Positions 1 through 9,038 are shown, counted from the stretch's first letter. The stretch is 64,000 bases of DNA from Aureimonas phyllosphaerae (GCF_900113065.1 NZ_FOOA01000002.1:366974-430973); one strand, 5' to 3'. The notes: generated by a model from the letters alone, not told the origin. Numbers and translations are program-made.

Positions 1-536
1 GTACCGAGTTCGTCGACGCGGCGCCGCACCACCTCGATCGACTGTGCGACCGCGGTCGAGAGGCGGTAGTTGATGCCGGCTTCGGTGAGCGTCAGCCGGA
101 AGTTGCCAGGCTCCGGCTCGGCCAGTTCGGTTTCGGTGACCGCCCCGCCCGCGAGAAGGCTCGTCGATACCGGCGACGTCAGGTTCTGAAGGGCCGTTCG
201 CGCGGCCGCACCCTGCGTTGGGTCCCGCAGCGTGAAGACGACGCCGCCGTCGCGCTCGGCGAGATTGGCAAAGCCCACATTCGCGTTGCGCAGCGACAGC
301 TGCACGTCGTCGCGCAGGCTCTGCAGCCGGTCATTGACGAGCGAGGCACGATCGACCTCGAGGAGGACGTAGGAGCCGCCCTGCAGGTCGAGACCCAGCG
401 TCATCGGCCGATCGGGCAGAAATCCCGGAAGCGAGTCCCGCTGGGACTGCGTGAGGAGGTTCGGCATCGCGAACAGGATGCCGGCGACCACCGCGAGCCA
501 GATGAGGACGGTTTTCCAGCGGGAGAAGTAAAGCAT
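1..536 (-). CDS. secD: Protein translocase subunit SecD (partial, N-terminal 178 residues)
   Basis: This is the N-terminal part of the inner-membrane SecDF component that uses the proton gradient to help proteins leave the Sec channel on the periplasmic side. The ATG at 536 starts a protein with one membrane segment at about residues 8-26, followed by the SecD hallmark LGLDLQGG at 47-54 and the start of the P1 periplasmic domain. The gene runs off the left edge, so its C-terminal five membrane segments and any secF are not visible. It lies downstream of yajC on the same strand, the usual yajC-secD order. Only the truncation by the window limits the call. Confidence 0.95.
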   Translation of the reverse strand, partial: MLYFSRWKTVLIWLAVVAGILFAMPNLLTQSQRDSLPGFLPDRPMTLGLDLQGGSYVLLEVDRASLVNDRLQSLRDDVQLSLRNANVGFANLAERDGGVVFTLRDPTQGAAARTALQNLTSPVSTSLLAGGAVTETELAEPEPGNFRLTLTEAGINYRLSTAVAQSIEVVRRRVDELG

Positions 537-613
537 GACGTCCTCGATTCATGGCGAGGGGGCGAGTGGCTTGCGCCCTCGCCCGTTGCCGCCCAACGGC
601 GGATCGACGCGAA

Positions 614-637
614 GAAGGCCGAGAATCCCCGGCCTTC
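614..637 (-). promoter_or_regulatory. yajC-secD intercistronic hairpin
   Basis: A perfect 8-bp inverted repeat (GAAGGCCG / CGGCCTTC) with an 8-nt loop lies in the 122-bp gap between yajC and secD. It has no T-run after it on the minus strand, so it is more likely an mRNA stability or partial attenuation element than a full terminator. Confidence 0.4.
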
Positions 638-658
638 GGAATGCAACCTCGAAAGAGG

Positions 659-1000
659 TTATTTCGTGTTGGCGGCGACCGGCTCGCCCTTGGTCCGCAC
701 GTCCGCCACCATCGACTGAAGAACGCGGATCTTGGTCTGCTCCGAGATCTGAACCTCGAGTTCGCCGTTGTCCATGACCTTGGTTACCTTGGCGATGATG
801 CCGCCGCCGGTGACCACGGTGTCGCCCCGACGGATGTTGCGCAGCATCTCGTCGCGCTTCTTGGCCGCGCCGCGCTGCGGGCGGATGATCAGGAAGTACA
901 TGATCGCGAAGACCGCGATGAACGGCAGAATGCTGATGAGGATGCTCTCCGGCCCCCCGGCTGCGGCGGCGGTCTGGGCGAAAGCCGGCGTGACGAACAT
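659..1000 (-). CDS. yajC: Sec translocon accessory protein YajC
   Basis: YajC is a small single-pass inner-membrane protein that binds SecDF and the SecYEG channel. The product is 113 residues. It has a short N-terminal periplasmic stretch, one hydrophobic segment at about 20-41 ending in the conserved IIRPQR, and a cytoplasmic domain with the family pattern GDTVVTGGG. Two ATG codons lie in tandem (1003 and 1000), and I take the second, giving MFVTPAFAQ; the choice changes one residue. It precedes secD on the same strand, the conserved order. Length and motif match the family well. Confidence 0.95.
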   Translation of the reverse strand: MFVTPAFAQTAAAAGGPESILISILPFIAVFAIMYFLIIRPQRGAAKKRDEMLRNIRRGDTVVTGGGIIAKVTKVMDNGELEVQISEQTKIRVLQSMVADVRTKGEPVAANTK

Positions 1001-1144
1001 CAACTACTCCTAGGACAGGACGAAAACGGGCGATCGCGCCCTTCACAAGTCGGCCGCAATATACGAACGGTCGGCGCGATTGCAACACGGGCTAACGGAC
1101 TGTGAACACACGTTCCGGCGGCTTCAGAAGGACATAGCGAGACC

Positions 1145-2017
1145 GTGACCGCACTCGAGAACGACCAGCTGATCCTTCTGCGCCGCATCGCGGACGCGCT
1201 GGAGCGGCTCGCACCTGCGCCCTCGCCTCCCGCCGACCTCGAGAGGGCGGACTGTTTCGTGTTCCAGCCGCCTGCGACGCTCCAGCCGGTCCCGAAGGTG
1301 AACCGCGTCCCCGTCGAGCTTCTTCGCGGCATCGACCGCTCGCGCGAGATCCTACTGGAGAACACGAGACGCTTTGCCGCCGGGCTTCCCGCCAACAACG
1401 CGCTGCTTTGGGGCGCTCGGGGGATGGGCAAGTCGTCCCTTGTGAAGGCGGCTCACGAATGGTCCAACCGCGAGGCAGGAGCGGACGCCGCGCCCCTGAA
1501 GCTGATCGAGATCCACCGTGAGGACATCGACCACCTGCCGGCTCTGATGCAGGCCCTGCGCATGCAGCCGTTCCAGATCCTCCTCTTCTGTGACGACCTG
1601 TCGTTCGATCACGACGACACGTCCTACAAGTCGCTCAAGGCGGCACTCGACGGGGGCGTGGAGGGACGCCCGGCCAACGTCCTGTTCTACGCAACGTCGA
1701 ACCGGCGCCATCTCCTTCCCCGCAACATGATGGAGAACGAGCAGTCGACAGCGATCAATCCCGGCGAAGCCGTGGAGGAGAAGGTCTCGCTGTCCGACCG
1801 GTTCGGACTCTGGCTCGGCTTCCACAAGTGTTCGCAGGACGACTATCTCGCGATGGTCGCGGGCTACGTTCGCGAGGGCGGGCTGGGCGTCGAGGCGGAG
1901 GAGTGGCAAGCCGAGGCGCTGGAATGGTCGACGACGCGCGGCAACCGGTCGGGCCGCGTTGCCTACCAGTTCGTGCAAGATCTTGCGGGCCGCCTCGGCA
2001 AGCGTTTCGACATCTGA
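1145..2017 (+). CDS. DUF815 family P-loop ATPase
   Basis: This is a predicted cytoplasmic ATP-binding protein of the AAA-like DUF815 family, 290 residues. The P-loop GARGMGKS lies at 90-97 and a Walker B-like ILLFCDDL follows. No biochemical role is established for the family. The start is a GTG at 1145, chosen because it gives the normal family N-terminus. The gene is transcribed away from yajC, with a 144-bp divergent gap, and it converges on the LytM lipoprotein gene, sharing a hairpin terminator with it. It sits beside secDF-yajC in many Hyphomicrobiales. The family assignment is firm and the function is unknown. Confidence 0.88.
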   Translation: MTALENDQLILLRRIADALERLAPAPSPPADLERADCFVFQPPATLQPVPKVNRVPVELLRGIDRSREILLENTRRFAAGLPANNALLWGARGMGKSSLVKAAHEWSNREAGADAAPLKLIEIHREDIDHLPALMQALRMQPFQILLFCDDLSFDHDDTSYKSLKAALDGGVEGRPANVLFYATSNRRHLLPRNMMENEQSTAINPGEAVEEKVSLSDRFGLWLGFHKCSQDDYLAMVAGYVREGGLGVEAEEWQAEALEWSTTRGNRSGRVAYQFVQDLAGRLGKRFDI

Positions 2018-2028
2018 ATCCCAAAGAA

Positions 2029-2057
2029 AAGGCCCCGACGCGGTGCGCCGGGGCCTT
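2029..2057. terminator. Bidirectional intrinsic terminator between DUF815 gene and LytM gene
   Basis: A perfect 9-bp stem (AAGGCCCCG / CGGGGCCTT) encloses an 11-nt loop between two converging genes. On the minus strand it is followed by TTCTTT, and on the plus strand by a weaker T stretch. It should stop transcription from both sides, more strongly for the minus-strand gene. Confidence 0.8.
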
Positions 2058-2084
2058 GTCCCGTCGAAACGAGAAGCGCCGAAC

Positions 2085-3383
2085 TCAGCGCAGGTAGGTC
2101 ATCGGGTTCACCGGCGAAGAATCCTTGCGAACCTCGAAGTGCACCATCGGGGCATCCGCATCGCCGGTCATGCCCGCCTTGGCAATCTCCTGGCCGCGCT
2201 TCACGGTCGAGCCGCGCTGAACGAGGATGTCGTCGGCGTGGCCGTAGACCGTCACGAGGCCGTTGTCGTGCTTCACCAGCACGGTCTTGCCGAACTCCTT
2301 CAGCCCCTCGCCCGCATAGATCACGACGCCGTTCTCGGCCGCCTTGATCGGCGTGCCGCGCGGCACCGAGATGTTCAGGCCGTCGTTGCGGCGCGAGCCG
2401 ACCTTATCGCCAAAGTTCTTGACCACGCGACCCTGAACCGGCCAGCGGAACTGGTCGATGCCGGTCGAGGCAGGCGCGAGCGACGCCTCTTCCTTCTCCT
2501 CTTCCTTCGCGACCGTGGTGGTGGGGGCCGGTGCGGCAGCGGCAACGGCGGTGTCGCTCGCCTTCGGCGCGGCATGTGCCGCCGGCGCCGCAGGAGCGGC
2601 GGTCGCAGCGGCCACGGCCGGCTGTGCGGGCTTCGGGGCCTGCGCGGCGGCATGAGCCGGCGCCGCCGCGGCCGGAGCGGCCGGAGTCGCGGTCGCTACC
2701 GGGCGGTTGGCGGGAGCAGCGCGCGGTGCCGGAATGGCGGCAGCCTGCGCCTGAAGCGTCGTCGGAGGCGCGCCAAGCGAGGCGACACGCGTGTTCGCGG
2801 CGGCTGGCGCGGAGGCACCACCCGGCAGCATCAACGTCTGGCCGATGCGGATGTTGTCGTTGGTGAGGCCGTTGGCGGCACGGAGGTCAGCAACGCTGAC
2901 GCCCGAGCGACGGGCGATCCCGAGCAGCGAGTCACCGGACTCGACCGTCACGCTGGCAGAGCGCGAGCCAGACGCAGCGGGCACGGCCCGGCTCATTGAA
3001 GACTGCGCGACCTGAGCCTGGCCGATCGGGGCGGCCGTGGCGCTCTGGACGGGCGCCGGCGCGGGGTAGGAGGACGCGGCCGTCGGCGCATTGCCGTAGG
3101 ACGAAGCCGGCGGCGGCGGCAGCGACGAACGGCTGACGGCCGGCGTTTCGACGGCGGCGTATGTCTGCTGGGGTGCCTGATAGGCGGGGGCGACGGGCGC
3201 GGCGGCAACCTGCGTGCTTTGGATCGGCGCCTTGGGGATCGCTCCCGTGTAGAAGCCGTCCTGAAGCCGCGTCGCATCGGCGCTGCAGCCTGCCGTGATC
3301 GAGACAACCGAAACCAGCGCGGCAGAGCGAATCAGCTTCTGCCGAAAAAGCCGCATAACGTGCGTGCGCATCTCAATCCCCAT
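2085..3383 (-). CDS. LysM and degenerate LytM (M23) lipoprotein, NlpD/DipM-type
   Basis: This is a cell-envelope lipoprotein expected to act on peptidoglycan remodelling during division, as NlpD and DipM do by activating amidases. The 432-residue product has a lipobox ending in TAGC at Cys33, a long Ala/Pro-rich linker, one LysM domain at about 144-188, a second Ala/Pro-rich linker, and a C-terminal M23/LytM fold at about 312-432. The zinc site looks broken: the HxGxD region reads NDGLNIS, and the first His of the HxH pair is absent (MVHFE). It is therefore probably an amidase activator and not an endopeptidase. It stands upstream of pcm-surE as nlpD does elsewhere. The first few start residues are uncertain (ATG at 3383 or 3371). 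Confidence 0.88.
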   Translation of the reverse strand: MGIEMRTHVMRLFRQKLIRSAALVSVVSITAGCSADATRLQDGFYTGAIPKAPIQSTQVAAAPVAPAYQAPQQTYAAVETPAVSRSSLPPPPASSYGNAPTAASSYPAPAPVQSATAAPIGQAQVAQSSMSRAVPAASGSRSASVTVESGDSLLGIARRSGVSVADLRAANGLTNDNIRIGQTLMLPGGASAPAAANTRVASLGAPPTTLQAQAAAIPAPRAAPANRPVATATPAAPAAAAPAHAAAQAPKPAQPAVAAATAAPAAPAAHAAPKASDTAVAAAAPAPTTTVAKEEEKEEASLAPASTGIDQFRWPVQGRVVKNFGDKVGSRRNDGLNISVPRGTPIKAAENGVVIYAGEGLKEFGKTVLVKHDNGLVTVYGHADDILVQRGSTVKRGQEIAKAGMTGDADAPMVHFEVRKDSSPVNPMTYLR

Positions 3384-3419
3384 GCCTTCACCAACCTTGG
3401 CCTATTCAACCGCGTTAAT

Positions 3420-3435
3420 GTTACCCGCCGGTTAA
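3420..3435 (-). promoter_or_regulatory. Candidate CtrA-binding box upstream of the LytM gene
   Basis: On the minus strand the sequence TTAACCGGCGGGTAAC fits TTAA-N7-TTAAC with one mismatch. It lies 37-52 bp before the start codon of the cell-division LytM lipoprotein gene. CtrA control of envelope and division genes is established in alphaproteobacteria, but this site is an inference from the motif alone. Confidence 0.45.
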
Positions 3436-3462
3436 ATGCAGGAGCGAAAGCGAGGTATTCCT

Positions 3463-4110
3463 TTACAGGAGTGACGCTTTTCCGATCTCCAGCGGCTGAA
3501 GCCGGATGGGAAACAGGGGTGTCAGCTCGAAGCGGCTCCCTTGCCGATGATGACGCACGATCTGCTGGACGCCGTCCCCTGCCCCGATGGCGGCGACGAG
3601 CATCGCACCCGACGCCATCTGCTCCACGAACGCCTTCGGCAGTTCGTCGAACGAGCCATGCACCACGATCCGGTCATAGGGTGCGGCCTCGGCATAGCCC
3701 GCCCGTCCGTCCTCCTGAAGGAACGTCACGTTGCTGAGCGAGCAGGCGCGCAGCCGCTCGTTGGCGGCCGAGGACAGCGTGCGGTAACGCTCGAGCGTGA
3801 CGACGTGCACGCCGAGACGGGCAAGCAGCGCCGTGACGTATCCGCTGCCGGTGCCGATCTCGAGCACACGATGCTCGGGCTGCACCCGGAGGGCCGCGGC
3901 GATACGAACCGCCGTTCGCGCACTCGGCATTGTCTGACCGCATGGCAGCGGGAACGTGTGCTCGCCGTAGGGGTCGGCGACGCCGTCGGGCACGAAGAGT
4001 CGGCGCGGGATCGCCTCGACCGCCTCCATGAGGCGACCCGCGACGAAATCCTCCGAGCGCACGCGCATGAGGAGCGCCGCGAGTCCTTCCCTGTCGCCCG
4101 ACATGTCCAT
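3463..4110 (-). CDS. pcm: Protein-L-isoaspartate O-methyltransferase
   Basis: This cytosolic repair enzyme uses S-adenosylmethionine to methylate isoaspartyl residues that form in ageing proteins. The product is 215 residues, the usual length. The SAM-binding motif I is VLEIGTGSGY near residues 82-91, preceded by the PCMT-type region PYGEHTFPLPCGQTMPSA, which places the substrate loop. The gene starts 6 bp after the surE stop, so surE and pcm are co-transcribed, an arrangement shared with Escherichia coli and most proteobacteria. A more distant PCMT-family member is encoded at 24636-25286, next to tolC. Confidence 0.93.
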   Translation of the reverse strand: MDMSGDREGLAALLMRVRSEDFVAGRLMEAVEAIPRRLFVPDGVADPYGEHTFPLPCGQTMPSARTAVRIAAALRVQPEHRVLEIGTGSGYVTALLARLGVHVVTLERYRTLSSAANERLRACSLSNVTFLQEDGRAGYAEAAPYDRIVVHGSFDELPKAFVEQMASGAMLVAAIGAGDGVQQIVRHHRQGSRFELTPLFPIRLQPLEIGKASLL

Positions 4111-4116
4111 GCCCGG

Positions 4117-4878
4117 TCAGCCGGCGGCGAAGACGGAACGCATCTCCTCACGCAGCGCGTGGTGCGTGAGGTCGAGCTGCAGCGGCGTGACCGAGATGAA
4201 CCCGTCGCGCAACGCGGCGAGATCGGAGCCTCCCATTTCCGGTCCTGACTGGCGACCGAACTTCAGCCAGTAGTACGGCAGGCCGCGGCCGTCGTGACGC
4301 TCTTCGATGCCGAGAGCGTAGTCGAGCTTGCCTTGCCGCGTGACCTTCGTGCCGCGTACGGCCTCGGGCTCGACGGCAGGAAAGTTCACGTTGAACAACG
4401 TTCCCTCGGGCGCCGACACACCCAACAGCTTGCGAATGACTTCGGCGCCGTGCCGCTCGGCCGTCGCCCACTGCAACTCACGCCCTCCGTCGGCGCGGAA
4501 GGTCTGGCTGAGGGCGATCGAGCGGAAACCCAGCATCATCCCTTCGATCGCTCCCGCTACGGTACCGGAATAGCTGACGTCGTCGCAGACGTTCTGCCCG
4601 GCGTTGACCCCGGAGAGCACGAGATCGGGCTCCTCCGGCATCAGGTGCTTTGCGGCCATGATCACGCAGTCGGTCGGCGTGCCGGTCACCGCGAAACGGC
4701 GCTCGCCCTCGCGGCGCACCCGCAGTGGCGACGACAGGGTCAACGAATGCGACAGTCCGCTCTGGTCGGTTTCCGGTGCAACGGTCCACACGTCGTCGGA
4801 CAGCTGCCGCGCGATCGCCTCGAGCGTCTTCAGGCCCGGCGCGTGGATGCCGTCGTCGTTCGTCAGAAGAATGCGCAT
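4117..4878 (-). CDS. surE: 5'/3'-nucleotidase SurE
   Basis: SurE is a metal-dependent phosphatase that removes phosphate from nucleoside monophosphates and is linked to stationary-phase survival. The product is 253 residues. It opens with [10 protein letters not shown], which carries the metal ligands Asp8 and Asp9, and contains the conserved SGVNAGQN segment. An upstream extension is open in frame, but the ATG at 4878 gives the canonical start and lies 2 bp after the serS stop. It forms a tight operon with serS upstream and pcm downstream. Confidence 0.96.
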   Translation of the reverse strand: MRILLTNDDGIHAPGLKTLEAIARQLSDDVWTVAPETDQSGLSHSLTLSSPLRVRREGERRFAVTGTPTDCVIMAAKHLMPEEPDLVLSGVNAGQNVCDDVSYSGTVAGAIEGMMLGFRSIALSQTFRADGGRELQWATAERHGAEVIRKLLGVSAPEGTLFNVNFPAVEPEAVRGTKVTRQGKLDYALGIEERHDGRGLPYYWLKFGRQSGPEMGGSDLAALRDGFISVTPLQLDLTHHALREEMRSVFAAG

Positions 4879-4880
4879 GG

Positions 4881-6164
4881 TCAATCCCGGCCGATGATCT
4901 CGAGCCCGCCCATATAGGGCCGCAGCGCCTCCGGCACGCGGATTTCGCCGGCCTCCGTCTGATAGTTTTCCATGATCGCGATCAGCGCGCGGCCGACGGC
5001 CGTACCGGACCCGTTCAGCGTATGGACGAAGCGCGGCGCGACCTTCTCGCCCGCCGGACGGAAGCGGGCGTTCATCCGCCGGGCCTGGAAGTCTCCGCAC
5101 ACGGAGCAACTGGAGATTTCGCGGAAGGCGTCCTGCCCCGGCAGCCAGACCTCGATGTCGTAGGTCTTCTGGGAGGAGAACCCCATGTCGCCCGTGCAGA
5201 GAACGACCGTCCGGAAGTGCAGACCGAGCCGTTCGAGAACCGTCTCGGCCGCCCGCGTCATCCGCTCGTGTTCGTCGAGCGAGGTTTCCGGCGTCGTGAT
5301 CGACACGAGCTCGGCCTTGTAGAACTGGTGCTGGCGCAGCATGCCGCGCGTGTCGCGCCCGGCCGACCCGGCCTCGGAGCGGAACGAGGGCGTCAGCGCG
5401 GTGAAGCGCATGGGCAGCTTCGCCTCGTCGACGATCTGCTCGCGCACGAGGTTGGTCAGCGACACCTCGGCGGTCGGGATCATCCAACGACCGTCGGTTG
5501 TCCGGAACAGGTCCTCGGCAAATTTCGGAAGCTGGCCGGTACCGAAGAGTGCGTCGTCACGCACGAGGAGCGGCGGCGAGACTTCCTCGTAGCCAAATTC
5601 CCCGGTGTGCATGTCGAGCATGAACTGACCGAGCGCGCGTTCCAGGCGAGCGAGCTTGCCGCGCAGGACCGTGAAGCGCGACCCGGACATGCGGGCGGCG
5701 GCATCGAAGTCCATCTGCCCTAGCGCTTCGCCGAGCTCGAAATGTTCCTTCGGCTTGAAGGCGAAGGCAGGCTCCTGCCCGGAGCGTCGAACCTCGACGT
5801 TATCGGCCTCGTCTGCGCCGCGCGGCACATCGGCCAGGGGGGCATTCGGGAGCGTCGCGAGGAAGCCGTTCAGCTCTTCATCGAACTGCCGCTCCTGCCG
5901 TTCGCCTTCCTGGATCTTGGCCTTGAGATCGGCGACCTCGGCCATCACAGCGTCGGCACGCGCGGCATCGCCCGATGCCTTCGCCTTGCCGATCTCCTTG
6001 GACGCTTCGTTGCGGCGGCTCTGCCAGCCCTGGAGCACCTGCAGATGCTCGCGGCGCGCCTCGTCGAGGCGGCGCACCTCGGGCGAGGCGGCAGCCGCGC
6101 CCCGGCGCTCCAACGCCTCGTCGAGAGCTTGCGGGTTATCGCGGATCCATTTGAGGTCGAGCAT
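4881..6164 (-). CDS. serS: Serine--tRNA ligase
   Basis: This class II aminoacyl-tRNA synthetase charges tRNA-Ser (and tRNA-Sec where present) in the cytosol. The 427-residue product has an N-terminal two-helix coiled-coil arm at about 30-110, motif 2 around [20 protein letters not shown], and motif 3 around [16 protein letters not shown] near the C-terminus. The start is supported by a GGAGAG ribosome-binding site 4-5 bp upstream. It lies between tatC and surE on the same strand, the standard alphaproteobacterial order. Confidence 0.97.
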   Translation of the reverse strand: MLDLKWIRDNPQALDEALERRGAAAASPEVRRLDEARREHLQVLQGWQSRRNEASKEIGKAKASGDAARADAVMAEVADLKAKIQEGERQERQFDEELNGFLATLPNAPLADVPRGADEADNVEVRRSGQEPAFAFKPKEHFELGEALGQMDFDAAARMSGSRFTVLRGKLARLERALGQFMLDMHTGEFGYEEVSPPLLVRDDALFGTGQLPKFAEDLFRTTDGRWMIPTAEVSLTNLVREQIVDEAKLPMRFTALTPSFRSEAGSAGRDTRGMLRQHQFYKAELVSITTPETSLDEHERMTRAAETVLERLGLHFRTVVLCTGDMGFSSQKTYDIEVWLPGQDAFREISSCSVCGDFQARRMNARFRPAGEKVAPRFVHTLNGSGTAVGRALIAIMENYQTEAGEIRVPEALRPYMGGLEIIGRD

Positions 6165-6203
6165 GTCTCTCCAGTCCGCGCGGGACGGACCGGAGCCGGA
6201 GCA

Positions 6204-7016
6204 TCACTCCGTTTGCGCTTCCGCTTCCGCCAGGCGCTCGGCTCGCTTCTTTTCGATCAACCGTGCCGTGATGATCGAGACCTCGTAGAGAATGATCGCC
6301 GGGATCGCAAGGCCGATCTGGGACAGCGGATCGGGCGGCGTCAGCACCGCCGCCACGATGAACGCCAGCACGATCGCCCACTTGCGCTTGTCGGCGAGAC
6401 CATCGGCCGTCACCATGCCGGCGCGCACCAGCAGCGAGCAGACCACCGGCAACTGGAACACCAGACCGAAGGCCACAATCAGCGTCATGATCAGCGACAG
6501 ATATTCCGAAACGCGCGGCAGAAGCGAGATCGCCGCGTGGCTTCCGTCCCCCGACTGCTGCATCGAGAGGAAGAACCACATCACCATCGGAGTGAAGAAG
6601 AAGTAGACCAGAAGGGCGCCGAGCAGGAACAGGAGCGGCGTCGCGACCAGAAACGGAATGAACGCGGCGCGTTCGTCGCGGTAGAGGCCGGGCGCTACGA
6701 ACTTGTAGACCTGGATCGCGATCACCGGGAAGGCAAGAAAGAAACCGCCAAAGGCCGCGACCTTCACCTGCGTGAAGAAATACTCCTGCGGCGCGGTGTA
6801 GATCAGCTCCACCGCGGCTGGATCGAGCCCGGCCCAGGAGCTGGCGATCTGGTAGGGCACGACGAGAATGTTGAAGATCTGCTTCGCGAAAAAGAAGCAG
6901 ATCAGGAACATGCCGAAGAAGCCGGCGATCGCCCAGATCAGGCGACGGCGCAGTTCGATCAGGTGTTCGATCAGCGGAGCGGAGGAGGCTTCGATGTCGG
7001 CTTCCGAACGCTTCAC
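6204..7016 (-). CDS. tatC: Sec-independent protein translocase TatC
   Basis: TatC is the inner-membrane receptor for twin-arginine signal peptides. The 270-residue product begins with the conserved cytoplasmic start SAPLIEHLIELRRRL and has six hydrophobic segments. It contains the family signature around FGLVFQLPVV and ends in a charged tail. The start is a GTG that overlaps the tatB stop by 4 bp (GTGA), which implies translational coupling. The tatA-tatB-tatC set is complete and in the usual order. Confidence 0.96.
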   Translation of the reverse strand: MKRSEADIEASSAPLIEHLIELRRRLIWAIAGFFGMFLICFFFAKQIFNILVVPYQIASSWAGLDPAAVELIYTAPQEYFFTQVKVAAFGGFFLAFPVIAIQVYKFVAPGLYRDERAAFIPFLVATPLLFLLGALLVYFFFTPMVMWFFLSMQQSGDGSHAAISLLPRVSEYLSLIMTLIVAFGLVFQLPVVCSLLVRAGMVTADGLADKRKWAIVLAFIVAAVLTPPDPLSQIGLAIPAIILYEVSIITARLIEKKRAERLAEAEAQTE

Positions 7017-7528
7017 GTATTCTCTCCGGCGCGCGCGGGCGCTTCGACCTTCGTCACGGTCGGCGGCACGTTGCCTGCGACCTTCGTCTCGCCGTCAGCC
7101 GATACGGGCGCGAGGTCGACATGCGCGGCTGCCCCATTCGGGTTGGAGGACATCGGCGTCATCACGCTTGGCGGCTCGGCCGGCACGGCGGCCTCGCCAG
7201 GCTCCGGCACGCGCGGCACCGGCGCTGCGGTGGCGGCCCGCAGCGACGACCGGATCTCATCGCCGACCGCACGGATCGGATTGAGGTTCTTCGAGATGCT
7301 CTCGCGCGGGTCGAGCGAGCGGACGTCCTGGGCGGTCTTGCGCAGTTCATCCAACTCGGCCTCCTGAAGAGCCTCGTCGAACTGCTTTCGAAAATCGCCC
7401 GCCATTCGCCGCATCTGCGATGTGACACGGCCGAAGGTCCGAAGCATCATGGGGAGATCCTTCGGGCCAACCACCACGATCAGCACGATCGCGATGACGA
7501 GAAGTTCAAGTCCACCAACATCGAGCAT
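7013..7528 (-). CDS. tatB: Sec-independent protein translocase TatB
   Basis: TatB partners TatC in recognising twin-arginine substrates. The 171-residue protein starts MLDVGGLELLVIAIVLIVVV with the conserved Glu in a single membrane anchor. The VGPKDLP hinge and an amphipathic helix follow, then a long, poorly conserved Pro/Ala-rich tail. The tail is typical of alphaproteobacterial TatB. The gene lies 47 bp after tatA and overlaps tatC by 4 bp. Confidence 0.94.
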   Translation of the reverse strand: MLDVGGLELLVIAIVLIVVVGPKDLPMMLRTFGRVTSQMRRMAGDFRKQFDEALQEAELDELRKTAQDVRSLDPRESISKNLNPIRAVGDEIRSSLRAATAAPVPRVPEPGEAAVPAEPPSVMTPMSSNPNGAAAHVDLAPVSADGETKVAGNVPPTVTKVEAPARAGENT

Positions 7529-7575
7529 GGCGGCACCGAATCAGGCGTGGCGGCGCCGGAACGCCGCCAGCGGCC

Positions 7576-7806
7576 TTAGATCCGCGACTTTTCGACGGGC
7601 GTCTCGGTGACAAGCGGCTCGCCGTCACGATTCTCGAGCGTCCGACGCTCCTGAACGACCGCGGTATCCTCGTCCGCCATGCCCTTCTTGAAGTTCTTGA
7701 TGCCCTTGGCAACGTCGCCCATCAGCTCGGGAATCTTGCCACGGCCGAAGAGGAGCAGCACCACCGCGAGAACGATGAGCCAGTGCCAGATGCTGAAGCT
7801 ACCCAT
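7576..7806 (-). CDS. tatA: Sec-independent protein translocase TatA
   Basis: TatA oligomerises to form the protein-conducting part of the Tat system. The 76-residue product shows the N-terminal anchor [20 protein letters not shown] followed by [20 protein letters not shown], the hinge and amphipathic helix of the family. It is first in the tatABC operon. Upstream, across only 38 bp, lies an ABC ATPase gene. In the related genomes I know, scpB occupies this position. Confidence 0.96.
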   Translation of the reverse strand: MGSFSIWHWLIVLAVVLLLFGRGKIPELMGDVAKGIKNFKKGMADEDTAVVQERRTLENRDGEPLVTETPVEKSRI

Positions 7807-7844
7807 ACTAGTCTCCTATGAGCGCGGCGCGCCCGAGATCCGGT

Positions 7845-8963
7845 TCAAGCCGATCCACCCGAGCCTTCAAACACGAAAGCCTCTTGCGGATCAACGGATA
7901 CGAAGACCTCTTGCACACCATCGGGAAGATCACCCGGCCTGATCCGCGCCCGGATCCTTCGATCGAAGCCGTCGACGGCGAGCGACAGGAGGTCAGACCT
8001 GCCGACGAACTGCCGCGAAACGACGCGAGCCTGAACCGAACCCTCGTCCGGCGAGACACGCACGCCTTCGAGGCGCAGTCCGACGGTCATCGCTGTGCCA
8101 TCCGATCGTGGCGAAGCTGCGACGGCACCGAGCGGACACACAACCGTGCCCCCCTGAACCGATGCCGGTAAGACGTTGATTTCCGAAAAGAAGGACGCCG
8201 CGAACAGATCTGCCGGCTGCCGGTAGAGCTCGCGCCCCGTGCCGTACTGGACGAGCCGGCCTGCGCGAAGGAGAGCAATCCGATCGCCGAGCCGCATGGC
8301 CTCCTCGGCATCGTGGGTGACGATCACGGCCGTTGCCCGCGTCTCGCGCAGGATAGCCACGGTCTCCGAGCGCATCTCGTCGCGCAGCCGGCTGTCGAGA
8401 CCGGAGAACGGCTCGTCCATCAACAGAACTTGAGGACGCGGGACCAACGCGCGAGCCATGGCGACACGCTGCTGCTCGCCGCCGGACAAGTTGTGCGGAT
8501 AGGTCTCGGCCAGATGCTCCAGACCGACGCGCCTCAGCGCCGCCGTCGCCGTCTCGCGCTGCATCTCCCGCGGCAGGCTGCGAAGGCCGTAACGGACGTT
8601 GTCGACCAGCGTCATGTGCGGAAACAGCGCGAAGTCCTGGAACATCAGCCCCACGCCACGCTGCTCGGGCGGCACGAAACGATCGGGACCCGCAACCTCC
8701 TGCCCACCGATGAAGATCTGGCCGGCGGTCTGACGCTCGATGCCGGATGCGATGCGCAGGAGACTGGTCTTGCCGGAGCCCGACGGGCCGAGAAGACACA
8801 GGATCTGACCGGCGTGGATCCGGATGTCGATGTCCGAGAGGATCGTGCGCCCCGCCGCGCGGAAGCCGATGGAGCGGAACTCGAGATCGGCGGCAAAGCT
8901 CACGCCGGTCTTCATTCGCCCGGCATCGCGCGGGTCCCGTCGCTCCGTCGTGTCCGTTCGCAT
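7845..8963 (-). CDS. Orphan ABC transporter ATP-binding protein, FbpC/PotA-like
   Basis: This is a cytoplasmic ATPase subunit of an import-type ABC transporter, 372 residues (an ATG at codon 17 is an alternative start). Walker A GPSGSGKT lies at 59-66, the Q-loop in MFQDFALFP, the signature LSGGEQQR at 159-166 and Walker B VLLMDEP at 179-185. The C-terminal 90 residues look like the TOBE-type regulatory domain of iron, polyamine or sugar importers. No permease or binding-protein gene is nearby, so its substrate is unknown. It occupies the space between nagZ and tatA where scpA-scpB lie in related genomes. The ATPase assignment is secure, but any ferric-iron role is only by resemblance. Confidence 0.85.
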   Translation of the reverse strand: MRTDTTERRDPRDAGRMKTGVSFAADLEFRSIGFRAAGRTILSDIDIRIHAGQILCLLGPSGSGKTSLLRIASGIERQTAGQIFIGGQEVAGPDRFVPPEQRGVGLMFQDFALFPHMTLVDNVRYGLRSLPREMQRETATAALRRVGLEHLAETYPHNLSGGEQQRVAMARALVPRPQVLLMDEPFSGLDSRLRDEMRSETVAILRETRATAVIVTHDAEEAMRLGDRIALLRAGRLVQYGTGRELYRQPADLFAASFFSEINVLPASVQGGTVVCPLGAVAASPRSDGTAMTVGLRLEGVRVSPDEGSVQARVVSRQFVGRSDLLSLAVDGFDRRIRARIRPGDLPDGVQEVFVSVDPQEAFVFEGSGGSA

Positions 8964-9038
8964 CCCGCTCGCCTGTCAGCGCGGAAGGTCGGCACGACCT
9001 TCGCTAGAAGCGGGACGTAACGTCTCGTTGCCTGCGGC

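Noticed and set aside
2470..3200. Repeat-like Ala/Pro stretches in the LytM lipoprotein gene
   Set aside because: Biased codon composition of a disordered linker; no exact tandem unit and no CRISPR-like spacing.
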